Positions 24,421-33,426 of a stretch of DNA of 64,000 bases are shown one piece after another. The notes beneath the pieces are model-generated. The model was not told the origin of the DNA and searched no databases. It saw only the letters and a program-made list of their open reading frames with translations. How positions within the stretch are numbered: the stretch's first letter is position 1; each line of letters opens with the position of its first letter. Origin of the DNA: Paenibacillus sp. FSL K6-1096 (GTDB lineage Bacteria > Bacillota > Bacilli > Paenibacillales > Paenibacillaceae); contig NZ_CP150274.1 of assembly GCF_037977055.1 (NCBI RefSeq), positions 2,294,001 to 2,358,000 of the forward strand, in the 5' to 3' direction. A program made the position numbers and the translations under genes.

Positions 24421-25139
24421 TTCCTTTCCTCCTTTCTCAGCACCTGCGCCAGCGTCTCCCGGTGTCTGGCTTGCACAAGGGCGATTTCCTGCTTCTGCCC
24501 TTCACTGAACAGGACAGAGCCCATTCCGCCATGTATACGATAGTCCAGCAGCGGCTGGTCGATATAGGACCACTCAAAATGCGGCAAGATCCGCAGCCAC
24601 ATATCATAATCCTGTGTATACAGCAGAGCCTCGTTGAACAAGCCTACGGAAGAGAAAATCCTCATATCGAGCAGTACCGAGCTGCCGTTCACCGGACAGC
24701 CCGACATCATGGTCCGGATCAGCGCTGCCCGGCTGCCGGACGGCATACGGGCGATTTCGGAGAACCGCTCCCCCTGCTCATTGATATAATAATATGCCGT
24801 ATGGTTGAAGGAGACCCTGGAGCTGCGGATGGCTTCCATCTGCCGGCTGATTTTGCCCGGATGGAACAGATCGTCTGCACTTAACCAGGCAAAATACGCT
24901 CCGCTGGATGCCTGAATCCCCATGTTCAGCGCCGAAGCCGTCCCCCCGTTCACCTTGCGGATATAGGTGATTCTCGACCTATACGGCTCCAGCTTCTCCA
25001 TGTGAAGCGTAGAGCCGTCATCGACGACAATCAGCTCAATATCCGGGTAGCTCTGGGCCAGCACGCTCTCGACCGCCAGATGCACATACGGACAATTATA
25101 GAATGGAATCACTACCGAGACCCTGTTCTTCCGACTCAT
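24417..25139 (-). CDS. Glycosyltransferase, GT2 family
   Basis: 240 residues from ATG 25139, with AAGGAGG seven bases ahead. A-fold GT2 signatures: VSVVIPFYNCPYVHLAVESVL, IELIVVDDGST, WLSADDLF as the metal-binding DxD-like motif, and DYDMWLRIL near the end. It transfers one sugar from a nucleotide donor with inversion. It is closely similar to the GT2 at 25799-26515 (same VIPFYNCPY and GGTASALN blocks), so the two arose by duplication around the methyltransferase gene. Confidence 0.88.
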   Translation of the reverse strand: MSRKNRVSVVIPFYNCPYVHLAVESVLAQSYPDIELIVVDDGSTLHMEKLEPYRSRITYIRKVNGGTASALNMGIQASSGAYFAWLSADDLFHPGKISRQMEAIRSSRVSFNHTAYYYINEQGERFSEIARMPSGSRAALIRTMMSGCPVNGSSVLLDMRIFSSVGLFNEALLYTQDYDMWLRILPHFEWSYIDQPLLDYRIHGGMGSVLFSEGQKQEIALVQARHRETLAQVLRKEERK

Positions 25140-25165
25140 GTGCCGGCCTCCTTCCCGATTCACGA

Positions 25166-25741
25166 TTAGACTGTTTTGCAGGCAAGCAGGGCATCCAGCG
25201 GCGCATGATCCTCGCCAAAGGCTTCCCGGAAGGAGGGGTTCTCAGCATGGTGATACCCCTTCAGTACAGTAACAGCATATCCCCGCTTCAGGAAATCCTC
25301 CGGCTCCCAGCCGCTCCAGTGCCGCTGGTAGTATTCCCCGTGCAGGTTATAATGGTCCTTGCCTTCCTGCGGGAAGAAGCCCCGGGGCGTAAATACGACC
25401 ACACGGTTCGCAGCGATAATCTCCGCCTTCCGCAGCAGCTCCGAACCCTCGTTCATCGGGAAATGCTCCAGGGAATCAATTAAAGTGACCGCAGAGAAGG
25501 TTCCCGGCAGGAACAGCTTATCGATATGGCCGGCATCGGCATGAACAGGAATGATATGAGGCGATTTATACATCCGGTGCAGCAGATAGGGTCTGTGAAT
25601 GTCCAGTCCCAGCACAACAGCCGCTTCATACCGTTCCAGCAGCGTACCGGTACCGCTGCCGATATCCAGAATGCTCTCGGAGAATTTCAGCTGCTCCAGC
25701 AGGACCGGCAGGAAGTCCTTCACTTCGATTTCCCGGTACAT
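25166..25741 (-). CDS. SAM-dependent methyltransferase, class I
   Basis: 191 residues. Motif I ILDIGSGTGTLLERY binds S-adenosylmethionine, followed by VVLGLDIHRPYLL and the motif LIDSLEHFP. It lies between two duplicated GT2 genes in the surface-glycan cluster, so O-methylation of a sugar is the likely role, but a small-molecule or lipid target cannot be excluded. All core motifs are intact. Confidence 0.82.
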   Translation of the reverse strand: MYREIEVKDFLPVLLEQLKFSESILDIGSGTGTLLERYEAAVVLGLDIHRPYLLHRMYKSPHIIPVHADAGHIDKLFLPGTFSAVTLIDSLEHFPMNEGSELLRKAEIIAANRVVVFTPRGFFPQEGKDHYNLHGEYYQRHWSGWEPEDFLKRGYAVTVLKGYHHAENPSFREAFGEDHAPLDALLACKTV

Positions 25742-25798
25742 ATGCTTCCCTCCTGAGAATTAGTTGCTAAGCGTTCGACCCGCTCCGCTGGCCGGGGG

Positions 25799-26515
25799 CT
25801 AACCGCCCATCGAAGCGATCAGGGCGCTTAGCGGGGCATGATAACGGGCACTGGTCGCAGCAGCCTCTGCCATGATGACATCGTAATGCCGGAGCGTGCC
25901 CATGCCCTCATGCCGCCGGTAGGCCGTCAAGGACTGGTTGAGCATCACCGGCGGATACCCGTTCAGAATCGCCCGGTACCACAGATCATAATCATGGGTA
26001 TACGGCAGAGCCTCATCGAACATCCCGATGGCGCCAAACACCTCGCGCTTGAACATTACGGTGCATCCGTTAATAGGATTGCCGTAGAGGAAGCAGCGCA
26101 GGTAATCAAGCTGGCTCGGGAACACCGCCGCCGCGTTCAGCTCGGTCAGCTGGGAGTTTCCGTTGATATAGTTGAAATTGGTATACGAGATCAGCAAACG
26201 GTTCTGTTCCATGAACAGAACCTGGTTATTGATTTTGTCCCGGTAGAACATATCATCCGAGCTAAGCCAGACCACATAATCCCCCGAGGCATGGACAATG
26301 CCGTGGTTGAGCGCCGAGGCTGTTCCTCCATTGGCTTTGCCCAGATAATTGATATAAGGCAGATAGGGGGTGATCCGGTCCGTATGCATCGTTGACCCGT
26401 CATCAACCACAATAATCTCATGAGGCTGCCAGGACTGGGCCAGGGCGCTCTGCAGCGCCTGCTCAATATAAGGGCAATTATAAAAGGGAATCACTACGGA
26501 GACTCTGGGCTTCAT
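25799..26515 (-). CDS. Glycosyltransferase, GT2 family (paralogue)
   Basis: 238 residues from ATG 26515, whose A overlaps the upstream TGA, with GGAAGGAAG ahead. Motifs: VSVVIPFYNCPYIEQALQSAL, EIIVVDDGST, GGTASALNHG, WLSSDDMF and THDYDLWYRAI. It parallels the GT2 at 24417-25139 along its length. The two probably add related sugars in one glycan; donor unknown. Confidence 0.88.
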   Translation of the reverse strand: MKPRVSVVIPFYNCPYIEQALQSALAQSWQPHEIIVVDDGSTMHTDRITPYLPYINYLGKANGGTASALNHGIVHASGDYVVWLSSDDMFYRDKINNQVLFMEQNRLLISYTNFNYINGNSQLTELNAAAVFPSQLDYLRCFLYGNPINGCTVMFKREVFGAIGMFDEALPYTHDYDLWYRAILNGYPPVMLNQSLTAYRRHEGMGTLRHYDVIMAEAAATSARYHAPLSALIASMGG

Positions 26516-27513
26516 CACATTCTTCCTTCCTTGCCGGCCCTTGTGTAGCCGATAATATCCGCCAGTGACTGGTCCAGCCCGATTCCGGGCCGCCAGCCTG
26601 GAACAACAGCAGAGCCTGCGGAGCCGTCAGGCGTTGCTTCTCTACCAGCAGATTCAGAAGATGGCTCCGCCGGAACGGCAGATGCCGCAGAGCCATTCCC
26701 CCGGTCTGCTTCCGCAGGCTCAGGTCCCCAATCTATGGGAACCGGAACAGCGGCATGGGCCAGCAGCTTCTCCGCAATCTCTCCAAGCCCGCGCTCCGTG
26801 CCGGAATCAATGCGGTAGATCCTGCCGGTCTCTCCAGAGTCAAGAATACAGCCGTACGCCCGCACGGCGTCACGCACATCCAGGAAATCACGCTTAGCCT
26901 GACGCGAGGAGAGCCGGAACGCTGCGGGCGCAGCCTCTCCGGCTGCCGCAGCCGTCTCACTGCGCACAATATGCCCGGCCAGCAGAGAGCAGAAGCCTGT
27001 GGAGGGGCCCGGCCCGATCAGATTCGAGGGCTCCGCCATCAGGACAGGCTGCTTGAACAAGGTTCCCCAGGCCAGCGAGACCATCTCCTCCAGCGTCTTG
27101 CTGAGGCTGTAAGGATGAGGGGGAGCTTCGCTGGCCGGTCTGTACTTAAGCCGGGAGCCGGCGACCAGAATACGGCCGGCCGGCTGGGAGCGCAGCGCCT
27201 CAAGCAGATACAGGGTTGCCATAACATTAGTCTCCATATAGAGCAGCGGGTCCCGCCAGGACTCAGGGACCGAGTTCCTGCCGGCCAGATGCAGGACCTG
27301 GTCAGGCTTAACCGCCGTGACCATGGCCTCTACCGCCCGGCGGTCCCCCAGGTCGCAGACATAGGGCCGGACACCGGGGGGAAACAGGGCTGCTTCCCCG
27401 CCGCTGCGGCGCACGACGGCAGTTACCTCTGCTCCCGTGCCGGCAAAATAAGCCACGGCGTGCCTGCCGGTGAAGCCGGCAGCCCCGGTAATCAGCAGCC
27501 GCCGCCCCTTCAT
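26515..27513 (-). CDS. NAD-dependent epimerase/dehydratase (extended SDR)
   Basis: 332 residues with the Rossmann motif TGAAGFTGRHAV near the start, the structural DLGD and HLAGRNS blocks, and the catalytic YSLSK (YxxxK). It resembles GDP-mannose-4,6-dehydratase-like and UDP-sugar epimerases. A stretch of about 40 residues near position 265-305 is alanine/serine/glycine-rich and reads as an insert not seen in the usual fold. The start overlaps the reductase stop as ATGA. It should modify a nucleotide sugar for the cluster; substrate not identified. Confidence 0.8.
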   Translation of the reverse strand: MKGRRLLITGAAGFTGRHAVAYFAGTGAEVTAVVRRSGGEAALFPPGVRPYVCDLGDRRAVEAMVTAVKPDQVLHLAGRNSVPESWRDPLLYMETNVMATLYLLEALRSQPAGRILVAGSRLKYRPASEAPPHPYSLSKTLEEMVSLAWGTLFKQPVLMAEPSNLIGPGPSTGFCSLLAGHIVRSETAAAAGEAAPAAFRLSSRQAKRDFLDVRDAVRAYGCILDSGETGRIYRIDSGTERGLGEIAEKLLAHAAVPVPIDWGPEPAEADRGNGSAASAVPAEPSSESAGREATPDGSAGSAVVPGWRPGIGLDQSLADIIGYTRAGKEGRM

Positions 27514-28349
27514 GTCGGCAGCTCCCGGCTGTACATAAAGCGGGCCAGCTCTTCAAGCATCCGGGGATAAGACGGCAGCTCTACCGTTACATCGCTCCGG
27601 GTGTTGACCAGCGTCCGGTCCTGAACCGGGGTCTGTACGGGGATAATCTCCACATCCTCTTTATGGAATACCGACTGCATCATCTGCAGCAGCCGGTATT
27701 TGCTTACAGGCTCCGGGTGGGCCAGATGAATCAGGCCGGAGAGCTCCGAATTCAGCAGGGAATCGATCACCTTGGCCAGCTCAAGCGTGGTGACCCCATT
27801 CCACATCACATGCTCATAGCCGCTTACCCGGCCCTTCTGGGCCAGGAACCATTCCATCAGTCCGATGCCGCCCTGGCGGATTTCCGGCCCGATGATGGAG
27901 GTGCGGATCGTCAGATGGCCGGGGGCGTGTACTTCGCCAAGGCTTTTGGTCAGCGCATAGACGGATGTGCCGTCCGGCATGTCTTCCTCGGTATACCCTC
28001 CGCGCGTCCCCTCAAACACACAGTCGCTGCTGATATGAATCAGCCGGGCCTGGATATTATCCGCTGCCCGCCGCAGACGGTGGGGGAGGAACCCGTTCAC
28101 ATGATACGCGCCGATCCGGTCCCGTTCCGCAAATTGATTGAGTACCCCCATTGCATTAATCATGCAATGGGGGGAGACGATCTCGACCAGCTTCTCTACA
28201 CCGGCGATGTCGTCTGCATCGACATACAACCCGCCAAGGTCGTTCTTATCCCGGGTTGTATGGAAGACGTGATGCTTGCCCTGGCGGCGAAAATATTCCG
28301 CCAGCATGTGACCTGCCATACCATTTCCGCCGAGAATCAGAAGCTTCAC
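27510..28349 (-). CDS. RmlD-like nucleotide-sugar 4-ketoreductase
   Basis: 279 residues, GTG start overlapping the preceding stop. N-terminal LILGGNGMAGHMLAEYF is the NADPH-binding motif, with ISSDCVFEGTRGGYTEED and the catalytic YALTKSLGE (YxxxK) as in RmlD. It has no C-terminal cupin domain, so it is not CapF; it fits the WbvR type of reductase that acts on the dehydratase product from the next gene. The expected product is a UDP-N-acetyl-6-deoxy-L-hexosamine precursor. Confidence 0.82.
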   Translation of the reverse strand: MKLLILGGNGMAGHMLAEYFRRQGKHHVFHTTRDKNDLGGLYVDADDIAGVEKLVEIVSPHCMINAMGVLNQFAERDRIGAYHVNGFLPHRLRRAADNIQARLIHISSDCVFEGTRGGYTEEDMPDGTSVYALTKSLGEVHAPGHLTIRTSIIGPEIRQGGIGLMEWFLAQKGRVSGYEHVMWNGVTTLELAKVIDSLLNSELSGLIHLAHPEPVSKYRLLQMMQSVFHKEDVEIIPVQTPVQDRTLVNTRSDVTVELPSYPRMLEELARFMYSRELPT

Positions 28350-29332
28350 TTGAGGAACCCTCCCCGGATCAGAATCTCCTTGATTTCGGAGCGCTCCATC
28401 AGGTTATTCTCCGAGCTGAAGCTGTTGAAGGACACCGGAGGGAATGTCCGGTAATGCTCCTTCAGCTCCGGCATATCCAGGGTAGGGAGAATAACCAGAT
28501 ATTGCTCGTCATAGACAACTGTAGTCTGGCTCTCGAAATCGCTCATCAGAATTTCATGGATTTTCTCCCCGGGGCGGATGCCGGCCTCAACCATAGTGAC
28601 ATCACGCCGGCCTGAAGCCTCGATCAGCACCTCGGCCAGATCCACAATCCGGCAGGTCGGCATGGTCATGACAAAGATCTCCCCGCCGATACTGACATCG
28701 GAGGCCTTGAACAGCAGCGTAATCGCATCGCGCAGGGTGAAGAAGAACCGGGTCATGTTCATGTCGGTTATCCGTACCTGCCCCTTATCCCGAATCTGCT
28801 TCATGAACAGATGCACGACGCTGCCGTTCGTGCCCAGAACATTGCCCCCGCGCACCGTGACAAACCGCGTGCCCGAACCGATCAGATTGGCATAGACGAA
28901 CAGCTTCTCGCCGATGGCCTTGGTCATGCCGTAGAAGTTCGACGGATTGGCCGCCTTGTCGGTGGAAATATAGATCGCCTTCTCCACCTGGTTGGCAATC
29001 GCCGCTTCAATGACATTCTGCGTGCCGACCACATTGGTCTTGAGCGCCTCATACGGCTGGTCTTCGCAGACAGGAACATGCTTGAGCGCCGCCAGATGGA
29101 ATACATAATCAATCCCGCGGCAGGCGGCGACGAGCGCCTCTTTGTCACGGATATCGCCGATGATGAAGCTGAGCCGCTGATCCTCAAACTCACGGCTCAT
29201 GGCTACCTGTGCAGACTCGCTGCGCGAGAATATAACGATTTCTTTAGGATGCTGCGGCAGCAGCTGCCGGATCAGCTCATGCCCCCAGGAACCGGTACCG
29301 CCTGTAACCAGAATCCGTTTATTATTGAACAT
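28346..29332 (-). CDS. UDP-GlcNAc 4,6-dehydratase/5-epimerase (CapE/WbjB/WbvB-like)
   Basis: 328 residues from ATG 29332, with GGAGGG seven bases ahead. It is a polysaccharide-biosynthesis SDR: ILVTGGTGSWGHELIRQL at the start, IGDIRD, FHLAALKHVPVCEDQPYEALKTNV, and a C-terminal GIRPGEKIHEILMS. The YxxxK active site is present as YGMTK. CapE-type enzymes remove water across C4-C6 of UDP-GlcNAc and invert C5. With the reductase and 2-epimerase on either side it completes a three-enzyme path. Confidence 0.9.
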   Translation of the reverse strand: MFNNKRILVTGGTGSWGHELIRQLLPQHPKEIVIFSRSESAQVAMSREFEDQRLSFIIGDIRDKEALVAACRGIDYVFHLAALKHVPVCEDQPYEALKTNVVGTQNVIEAAIANQVEKAIYISTDKAANPSNFYGMTKAIGEKLFVYANLIGSGTRFVTVRGGNVLGTNGSVVHLFMKQIRDKGQVRITDMNMTRFFFTLRDAITLLFKASDVSIGGEIFVMTMPTCRIVDLAEVLIEASGRRDVTMVEAGIRPGEKIHEILMSDFESQTTVVYDEQYLVILPTLDMPELKEHYRTFPPVSFNSFSSENNLMERSEIKEILIRGGFLK

Positions 29333-30416
29333 GCAGGTTCCCTCCAAGCAGAAATTTAACTACTTTATCCGAGACATCCGGGGCCAGATAGCCCTCCGGT
29401 GCCTCCCAGTCAGGCTTAAGCGACGTCATCAGCACAGTGCAGCGCAGAATGCTGTCCTTCTCTACACCGGACACCACATTACTGCCGCAATCGACCGTCT
29501 CCGGCCGTTCTGTTGTCCGGCGGATGGTCACGGTCGGCACTCCCATCAGGCAGCATTCCTCCTGGACGGTGCCGCTGTCGGTAATCGCGCACAGGGCATG
29601 CCGTTCCAGATGGACGAAGTCAAAAAATCCGAACGGCTCATGGAATTCCACCAGCGGGTGCATAGTCAGCGGGAACTGCCCCGTAAGCTTGGAGCGTGTG
29701 CGGGGATGGATGCTGCAGATGAGACGGAGCCCGAAATGTTCGGCCACCAGGTTCAGCCCGGACATAATCTGGAGCAGGGCTTCAGGATCATCCACATTCT
29801 CGGCCCGGTGGGCGGTCACCAGCAGATATTGCCCCGCTGTCAGCCCAAGCCGGGACAGAATATCGCTGGCCCCGATTCTCTCTTCATAATGCGTAATCAC
29901 TTCATGGATAGGGTTGCCGGTCAGCACGATCCGCTGGCTGGGGAACCCTTCGCTGAGCAGATGTCTTTTGCTCTGCTGGGTATAAGGCATATTTATGGTC
30001 GAGACGGCATCTATGACACGGCGGTTCTTCTCCTCCGGTACCTTCAGATCGTAACAGCGGTTCCCCGCCTCCATATGAACTACAGGAATGCCCATCCGCT
30101 CAGCCAGAATGGCACACAGCGCGCTGTTGGTGTCCCCCAGCAGCAGAATCCGGTCCGGCTGCTCCTGCAGCAGGATACCCTCCAGGCTGCCGAACATGGC
30201 GGCGAGCTGGCCTCCAAGCCCGGCCTGCTTATCCTGCAGCACATAGTCCGGTGCGCGGAGCCCCAGCTCGGCGAAGAAAATCCCGCTGAGGCTTGCAGTG
30301 AAATTCTGTCCCGTGTGCACCAGCACATGGCGGTCAGCATACTTATCGAGCAGCGGAATGATGACGCTGAGCCGGATAATCTCGGGCCGTGTGCCCAAAA
30401 TCGTCATGATCTTCAT
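29322..30416 (-). CDS. wecB: UDP-N-acetylhexosamine 2-epimerase (non-hydrolysing)
   Basis: 364 residues from ATG 30416, preceded by AAAGGGGAG. Family motifs: MTILGTRPEIIRLSVIIPLL, HTGQNF, VHMEAG, VTAHRAENVDDPE, and TDSGTVQEECCLMGVPTV. WecB/CapG/WbvD-type enzymes invert C2 of UDP-N-acetylated sugars through a 2-acetamidoglucal intermediate. It overlaps the dehydratase gene by 11 bases. In this setting the substrate is more likely the 6-deoxy-L-sugar than plain UDP-GlcNAc. Confidence 0.9.
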   Translation of the reverse strand: MKIMTILGTRPEIIRLSVIIPLLDKYADRHVLVHTGQNFTASLSGIFFAELGLRAPDYVLQDKQAGLGGQLAAMFGSLEGILLQEQPDRILLLGDTNSALCAILAERMGIPVVHMEAGNRCYDLKVPEEKNRRVIDAVSTINMPYTQQSKRHLLSEGFPSQRIVLTGNPIHEVITHYEERIGASDILSRLGLTAGQYLLVTAHRAENVDDPEALLQIMSGLNLVAEHFGLRLICSIHPRTRSKLTGQFPLTMHPLVEFHEPFGFFDFVHLERHALCAITDSGTVQEECCLMGVPTVTIRRTTERPETVDCGSNVVSGVEKDSILRCTVLMTSLKPDWEAPEGYLAPDVSDKVVKFLLGGNLHVQ

Positions 30417-30530
30417 GGGTTCACTCCCCTTTGATAATGGCCTGCCCTTCTGCAAGGGGCAGGCGGTTCTGGCGTGCCGTCCGGCCAGGACGGCACGCCG
30501 CGGGCCGGTCCGCAGCATAGCGCGCGGACC

Positions 30531-32012
30531 TTAAGCCCGCTTGCGCCGCCGCCCGCTCCGGCGGCGCGCAGCCCGGCCCGCGCGGCGCTTCTTGCTGCCG
30601 CCGCTGGCCCTCCGGCGCGCGGAGCCTGCCGCGCGCTTCTTGCGGCCCGTGCGCTTACCGGCACGGGCCCCCGCGCGGCGCAGCTTGCCGCGCCGCAGCT
30701 TCGCCGCCCGCAGCCGTGCGGCACGGCGGGCGGAACGCCCCCGCGGCTGCGCAGCCGCGGGTGTCTCTTCGCCCGCCGGCTGCGCTGCGGGCGGAAGGTC
30801 CTCGCCGCCGGCTTGCGGCGGGCGGAGGCAGTAGCGGAGATGCCATCTCTCCGCTAAGCCCTGCAGGCGGGCGCGGTAAGCCGCCGGGCCGTAGGCGGCC
30901 CCGATGCGCTCCCGCGCCTGGCTGCCGACTATGGCCGCCTGAGCCTGGTCGGCCAGAAGAGCGTTCACCCGCTCGGCCAGCAGCCCGGTTTCCCCCACAG
31001 GCACCAGCAGGTCAGCGCAGCCTGCAGCGATCAGAATCTCCCGCAGGCCGCCGGAATCATAGGCCACGACCGGCTTGCTGAAGGCATACCCCTCCAGCGC
31101 CGTCATGCCGAAGCCTTCGCGGATCAGGCTGGGCACGACGAGAACATCCATAGCGCAATAAGCGGCGGGCAGACATTCTTCGTATCCGACGAACCGGAAG
31201 CGGGAGGTCAGGCCTTCCATTTTCACTCTGCGGACACAGCGTTCATAGTAGCTTTTATCACCTGGGGTGCCTACGACGAGATAACGGGCAGCCGGATGCT
31301 GCTCTTGCACCAGCGCGGCCATCCGGACGAAATGCTCCAGCCCCTTCTCCTTATTAATGAAGGAAGAGACATAGCCGATCAGCGGTTCTCCCGGTGCGAT
31401 CCCAAGCTCACCCCGCCGTTCTCCCCGCAGCTTGCTCCAGGCTTCAAACATCATATCCGCATCATTCCAGGACGGCGGGAGCTGCGTCACCTTACCCTCG
31501 CGAATGTCCTCGGGGAAGCAAGCCGCCGCCGTCTGCGAGATCGCCAGAATCTCATCGCTGTGCTGATGGATCAGCTGTACACTCAGCGGAGTGAACTCAT
31601 TGTCGATCATCGTCTCCGAGATCTTCCAGACCACCGGGATACCCAGCGACTTCGCCGCAATCGGCGGCAGGGCGTGAACGCAGGTGCTGGAGATGATGAA
31701 GGCGGGACGTACTACCGCAAGCCAGCGGCACAGCTCCTGGTAATCCGCGCTCTCCTGAAGCTTGCGGAGATCAGCGGGAAGACCCGCGTACGGAGTGTAC
31801 ATACCGTAGACCAGCGGAATCGACATCAGCCGGACTTCAATCCCGTAGCTCCGGGCCAGGCGCGTCAGCTTCCCGTCCTGCGGAGCCACAAGAATACAGT
31901 TGAAGTAGACTGACAGCTCCCGGCTGAAGAACAGCAGCAGCTTCTCCGCACCCGTAATGCTGCGTGTATTGGATACATGCGAAAAGAGGACAATGGTAGC
32001 TTTGTCGGCCAT
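30531..32012 (-). CDS. GT4 glycosyltransferase with a long arginine-rich C-terminal tail
   Basis: 493 residues from ATG 32012 (GGGGGAG lies 12 bases ahead; an in-frame GTG at 32057 abuts AGGGAGG). Residues 1 to about 390 form a GT4 fold: ITGAEKLLLFFSREL, IGYVSSFINKEKGLEHFV, and SLIREGFGMTALEGYAFSKPVVAY with the two glutamates. The last 90 or so residues are almost only R, A, K, G and P, and the matching DNA (30530-30830) is extremely GC-rich. Basic tails recur in several proteins of this locus. The tail may hold the enzyme to an acidic spore layer or glycan; this is inference. Confidence 0.85.
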   Translation of the reverse strand: MADKATIVLFSHVSNTRSITGAEKLLLFFSRELSVYFNCILVAPQDGKLTRLARSYGIEVRLMSIPLVYGMYTPYAGLPADLRKLQESADYQELCRWLAVVRPAFIISSTCVHALPPIAAKSLGIPVVWKISETMIDNEFTPLSVQLIHQHSDEILAISQTAAACFPEDIREGKVTQLPPSWNDADMMFEAWSKLRGERRGELGIAPGEPLIGYVSSFINKEKGLEHFVRMAALVQEQHPAARYLVVGTPGDKSYYERCVRRVKMEGLTSRFRFVGYEECLPAAYCAMDVLVVPSLIREGFGMTALEGYAFSKPVVAYDSGGLREILIAAGCADLLVPVGETGLLAERVNALLADQAQAAIVGSQARERIGAAYGPAAYRARLQGLAERWHLRYCLRPPQAGGEDLPPAAQPAGEETPAAAQPRGRSARRAARLRAAKLRRGKLRRAGARAGKRTGRKKRAAGSARRRASGGSKKRRAGRAARRRSGRRRKRA

Positions 32013-32260
32013 GGTGTCTCGGCGCTCCCCCGCGAGGGCTGTGGAGCAGCCATTCACCTCCCTAAAAGTTTTACAAAGCGCATAGTTCTACGAAGCCTTC
32101 ACTTCAGAGCATTTAACATTGCATTAAAATCATCGCAGTAAAACTAGACAGGCTAACGTCTCTGCCCGGTAATCCAGTATATTGGGGGGACAAAGAGGCC
32201 GGCACGACACCTGACCCCTGTGAAATACACATTTTTGTTCCCTGCCGCAGACTTCGCCGG

Positions 32261-33394
32261 TCAGCCGTAGATAATGTTCAGCATCTGGGTCAGGCGTTTG
32301 CTGTACGTGTGGTCCTTCAGCGTCCGCTCGAAGGCGCGCAGCGCCATCTCCCGGCGTTCCTCTTCATGAGTCAGGTAATACTGGATTTTATCCAGCATCT
32401 CTCTGGGGCTGCTGAAGGTGTCGATCTCCTCCCCGACCTTGTAGAAGGACCCCATATCCTCGCGGGCATCGCAGAGCTGCAGGGTGCCGCTGGCGGCAAT
32501 CTCGAACGTGCGCGGATTCGGCGATACCGCCGGAATAATCAGCGTGTTATTGTTGACGGCCTCATCGATGTGCGAGCGGTGGAGGTTGATGACCACCTTC
32601 GATCCGCTGTAGGCAACCGCCGTCTCCTGCGGAGACATCCATTTGCCGATCTCAATCCGGTCGCCATAGAGCGGCGCTTCAGGCAACCGGTCCCACCAGA
32701 TGCCGTTAATGACGGTGTTGTAGCTCATCAGCTCAGGCATAATGTCGCGGAAGAAATTGATCCGGTTCCAGTATGCAGACCCGATGAAGCTGACGTCACG
32801 GCTGATCGGCGAACGCCCGGTCGTCGGACGGTAGTGCTCGCGGTAGGCGGCGAACGGAAGGTAATGGACCTCGCTGCACCCTAAGCCCCGGTAGAACTCC
32901 ACGCAATTGCGCTCCAGTGTGAATACATAGTCATAGTGGTTAACGATTTTAATGGTGAAGTCGGTATAGTACGGATCGTCCGTAAGCCAAATGGCGGTTC
33001 TGATCCCCTGGCCGCGCAGCACGGCAACCTGCTCCAGCGGCAGATCCATGCCGTCCAGTACCAGCACCAGATCGGGGCGCTGGGCTGCGGCCAGCTCCAC
33101 CAGATTCTGGCGCACATCGGTCACGGTCACCTGGGCCGTCAGTCTTTGTAGTGAGGAGAGCACCGCCTCATCCAGCGGAGAATACGGATAACCTTTGCCC
33201 GAAGCCACGTACATGACATGGATGCTCCGCACCGGCTGCGGCTCCTCGGGCCGGCCGTCCAGAATCGCCAGGCGCCCGCGCAGATACCCCTCATCGTAGC
33301 CGGTCTTGAAGCCGTTGAGGCGTCCCCGCAGCTTCTCCTCCTCCGCAGGGGTCCTCGGCAATGGAGGGGCAGGCATGATAAACTCGTTGTTCAT
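32261..33394 (-). CDS. CgeB-family spore-surface glycosyltransferase
   Basis: 377 residues with AAAAGGAG nine bases ahead. CgeB-family features: TAIWLTDDPYYTDFTIKIVNHYDYVFTLERNCVEFYRGLG in the middle, then DVSFIGSAYWNR and, in the C-terminal domain, NPRTFEIAASGTLQLCDAREDM, close to GT-B glycosyltransferases. Bacillus cgeB is a sigmaK/GerE gene for the outermost spore layer. Near the N-terminus GFKTGYDEGYLRGR shows a G-aromatic-x-x repeat shared with neighbours. It is similar in full length to the next gene upstream. Confidence 0.85.
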   Translation of the reverse strand: MNNEFIMPAPPLPRTPAEEEKLRGRLNGFKTGYDEGYLRGRLAILDGRPEEPQPVRSIHVMYVASGKGYPYSPLDEAVLSSLQRLTAQVTVTDVRQNLVELAAAQRPDLVLVLDGMDLPLEQVAVLRGQGIRTAIWLTDDPYYTDFTIKIVNHYDYVFTLERNCVEFYRGLGCSEVHYLPFAAYREHYRPTTGRSPISRDVSFIGSAYWNRINFFRDIMPELMSYNTVINGIWWDRLPEAPLYGDRIEIGKWMSPQETAVAYSGSKVVINLHRSHIDEAVNNNTLIIPAVSPNPRTFEIAASGTLQLCDAREDMGSFYKVGEEIDTFSSPREMLDKIQYYLTHEEERREMALRAFERTLKDHTYSKRLTQMLNIIYG

Positions 33395-33426
33395 AACTAT
33401 TCGCTCCTTTTATTCCTGATTGAATT

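Noticed and set aside
27510..28349. CapF (UDP-L-FucNAc synthesis reductase)
   Set aside because: At 279 residues it lacks the C-terminal cupin domain of CapF; RmlD/WbvR-like is the better call.
30474..31081. Rightward alanine/arginine-rich ORFs
   Set aside because: Shadows of the GC-rich arginine tail of the leftward GT4 gene.
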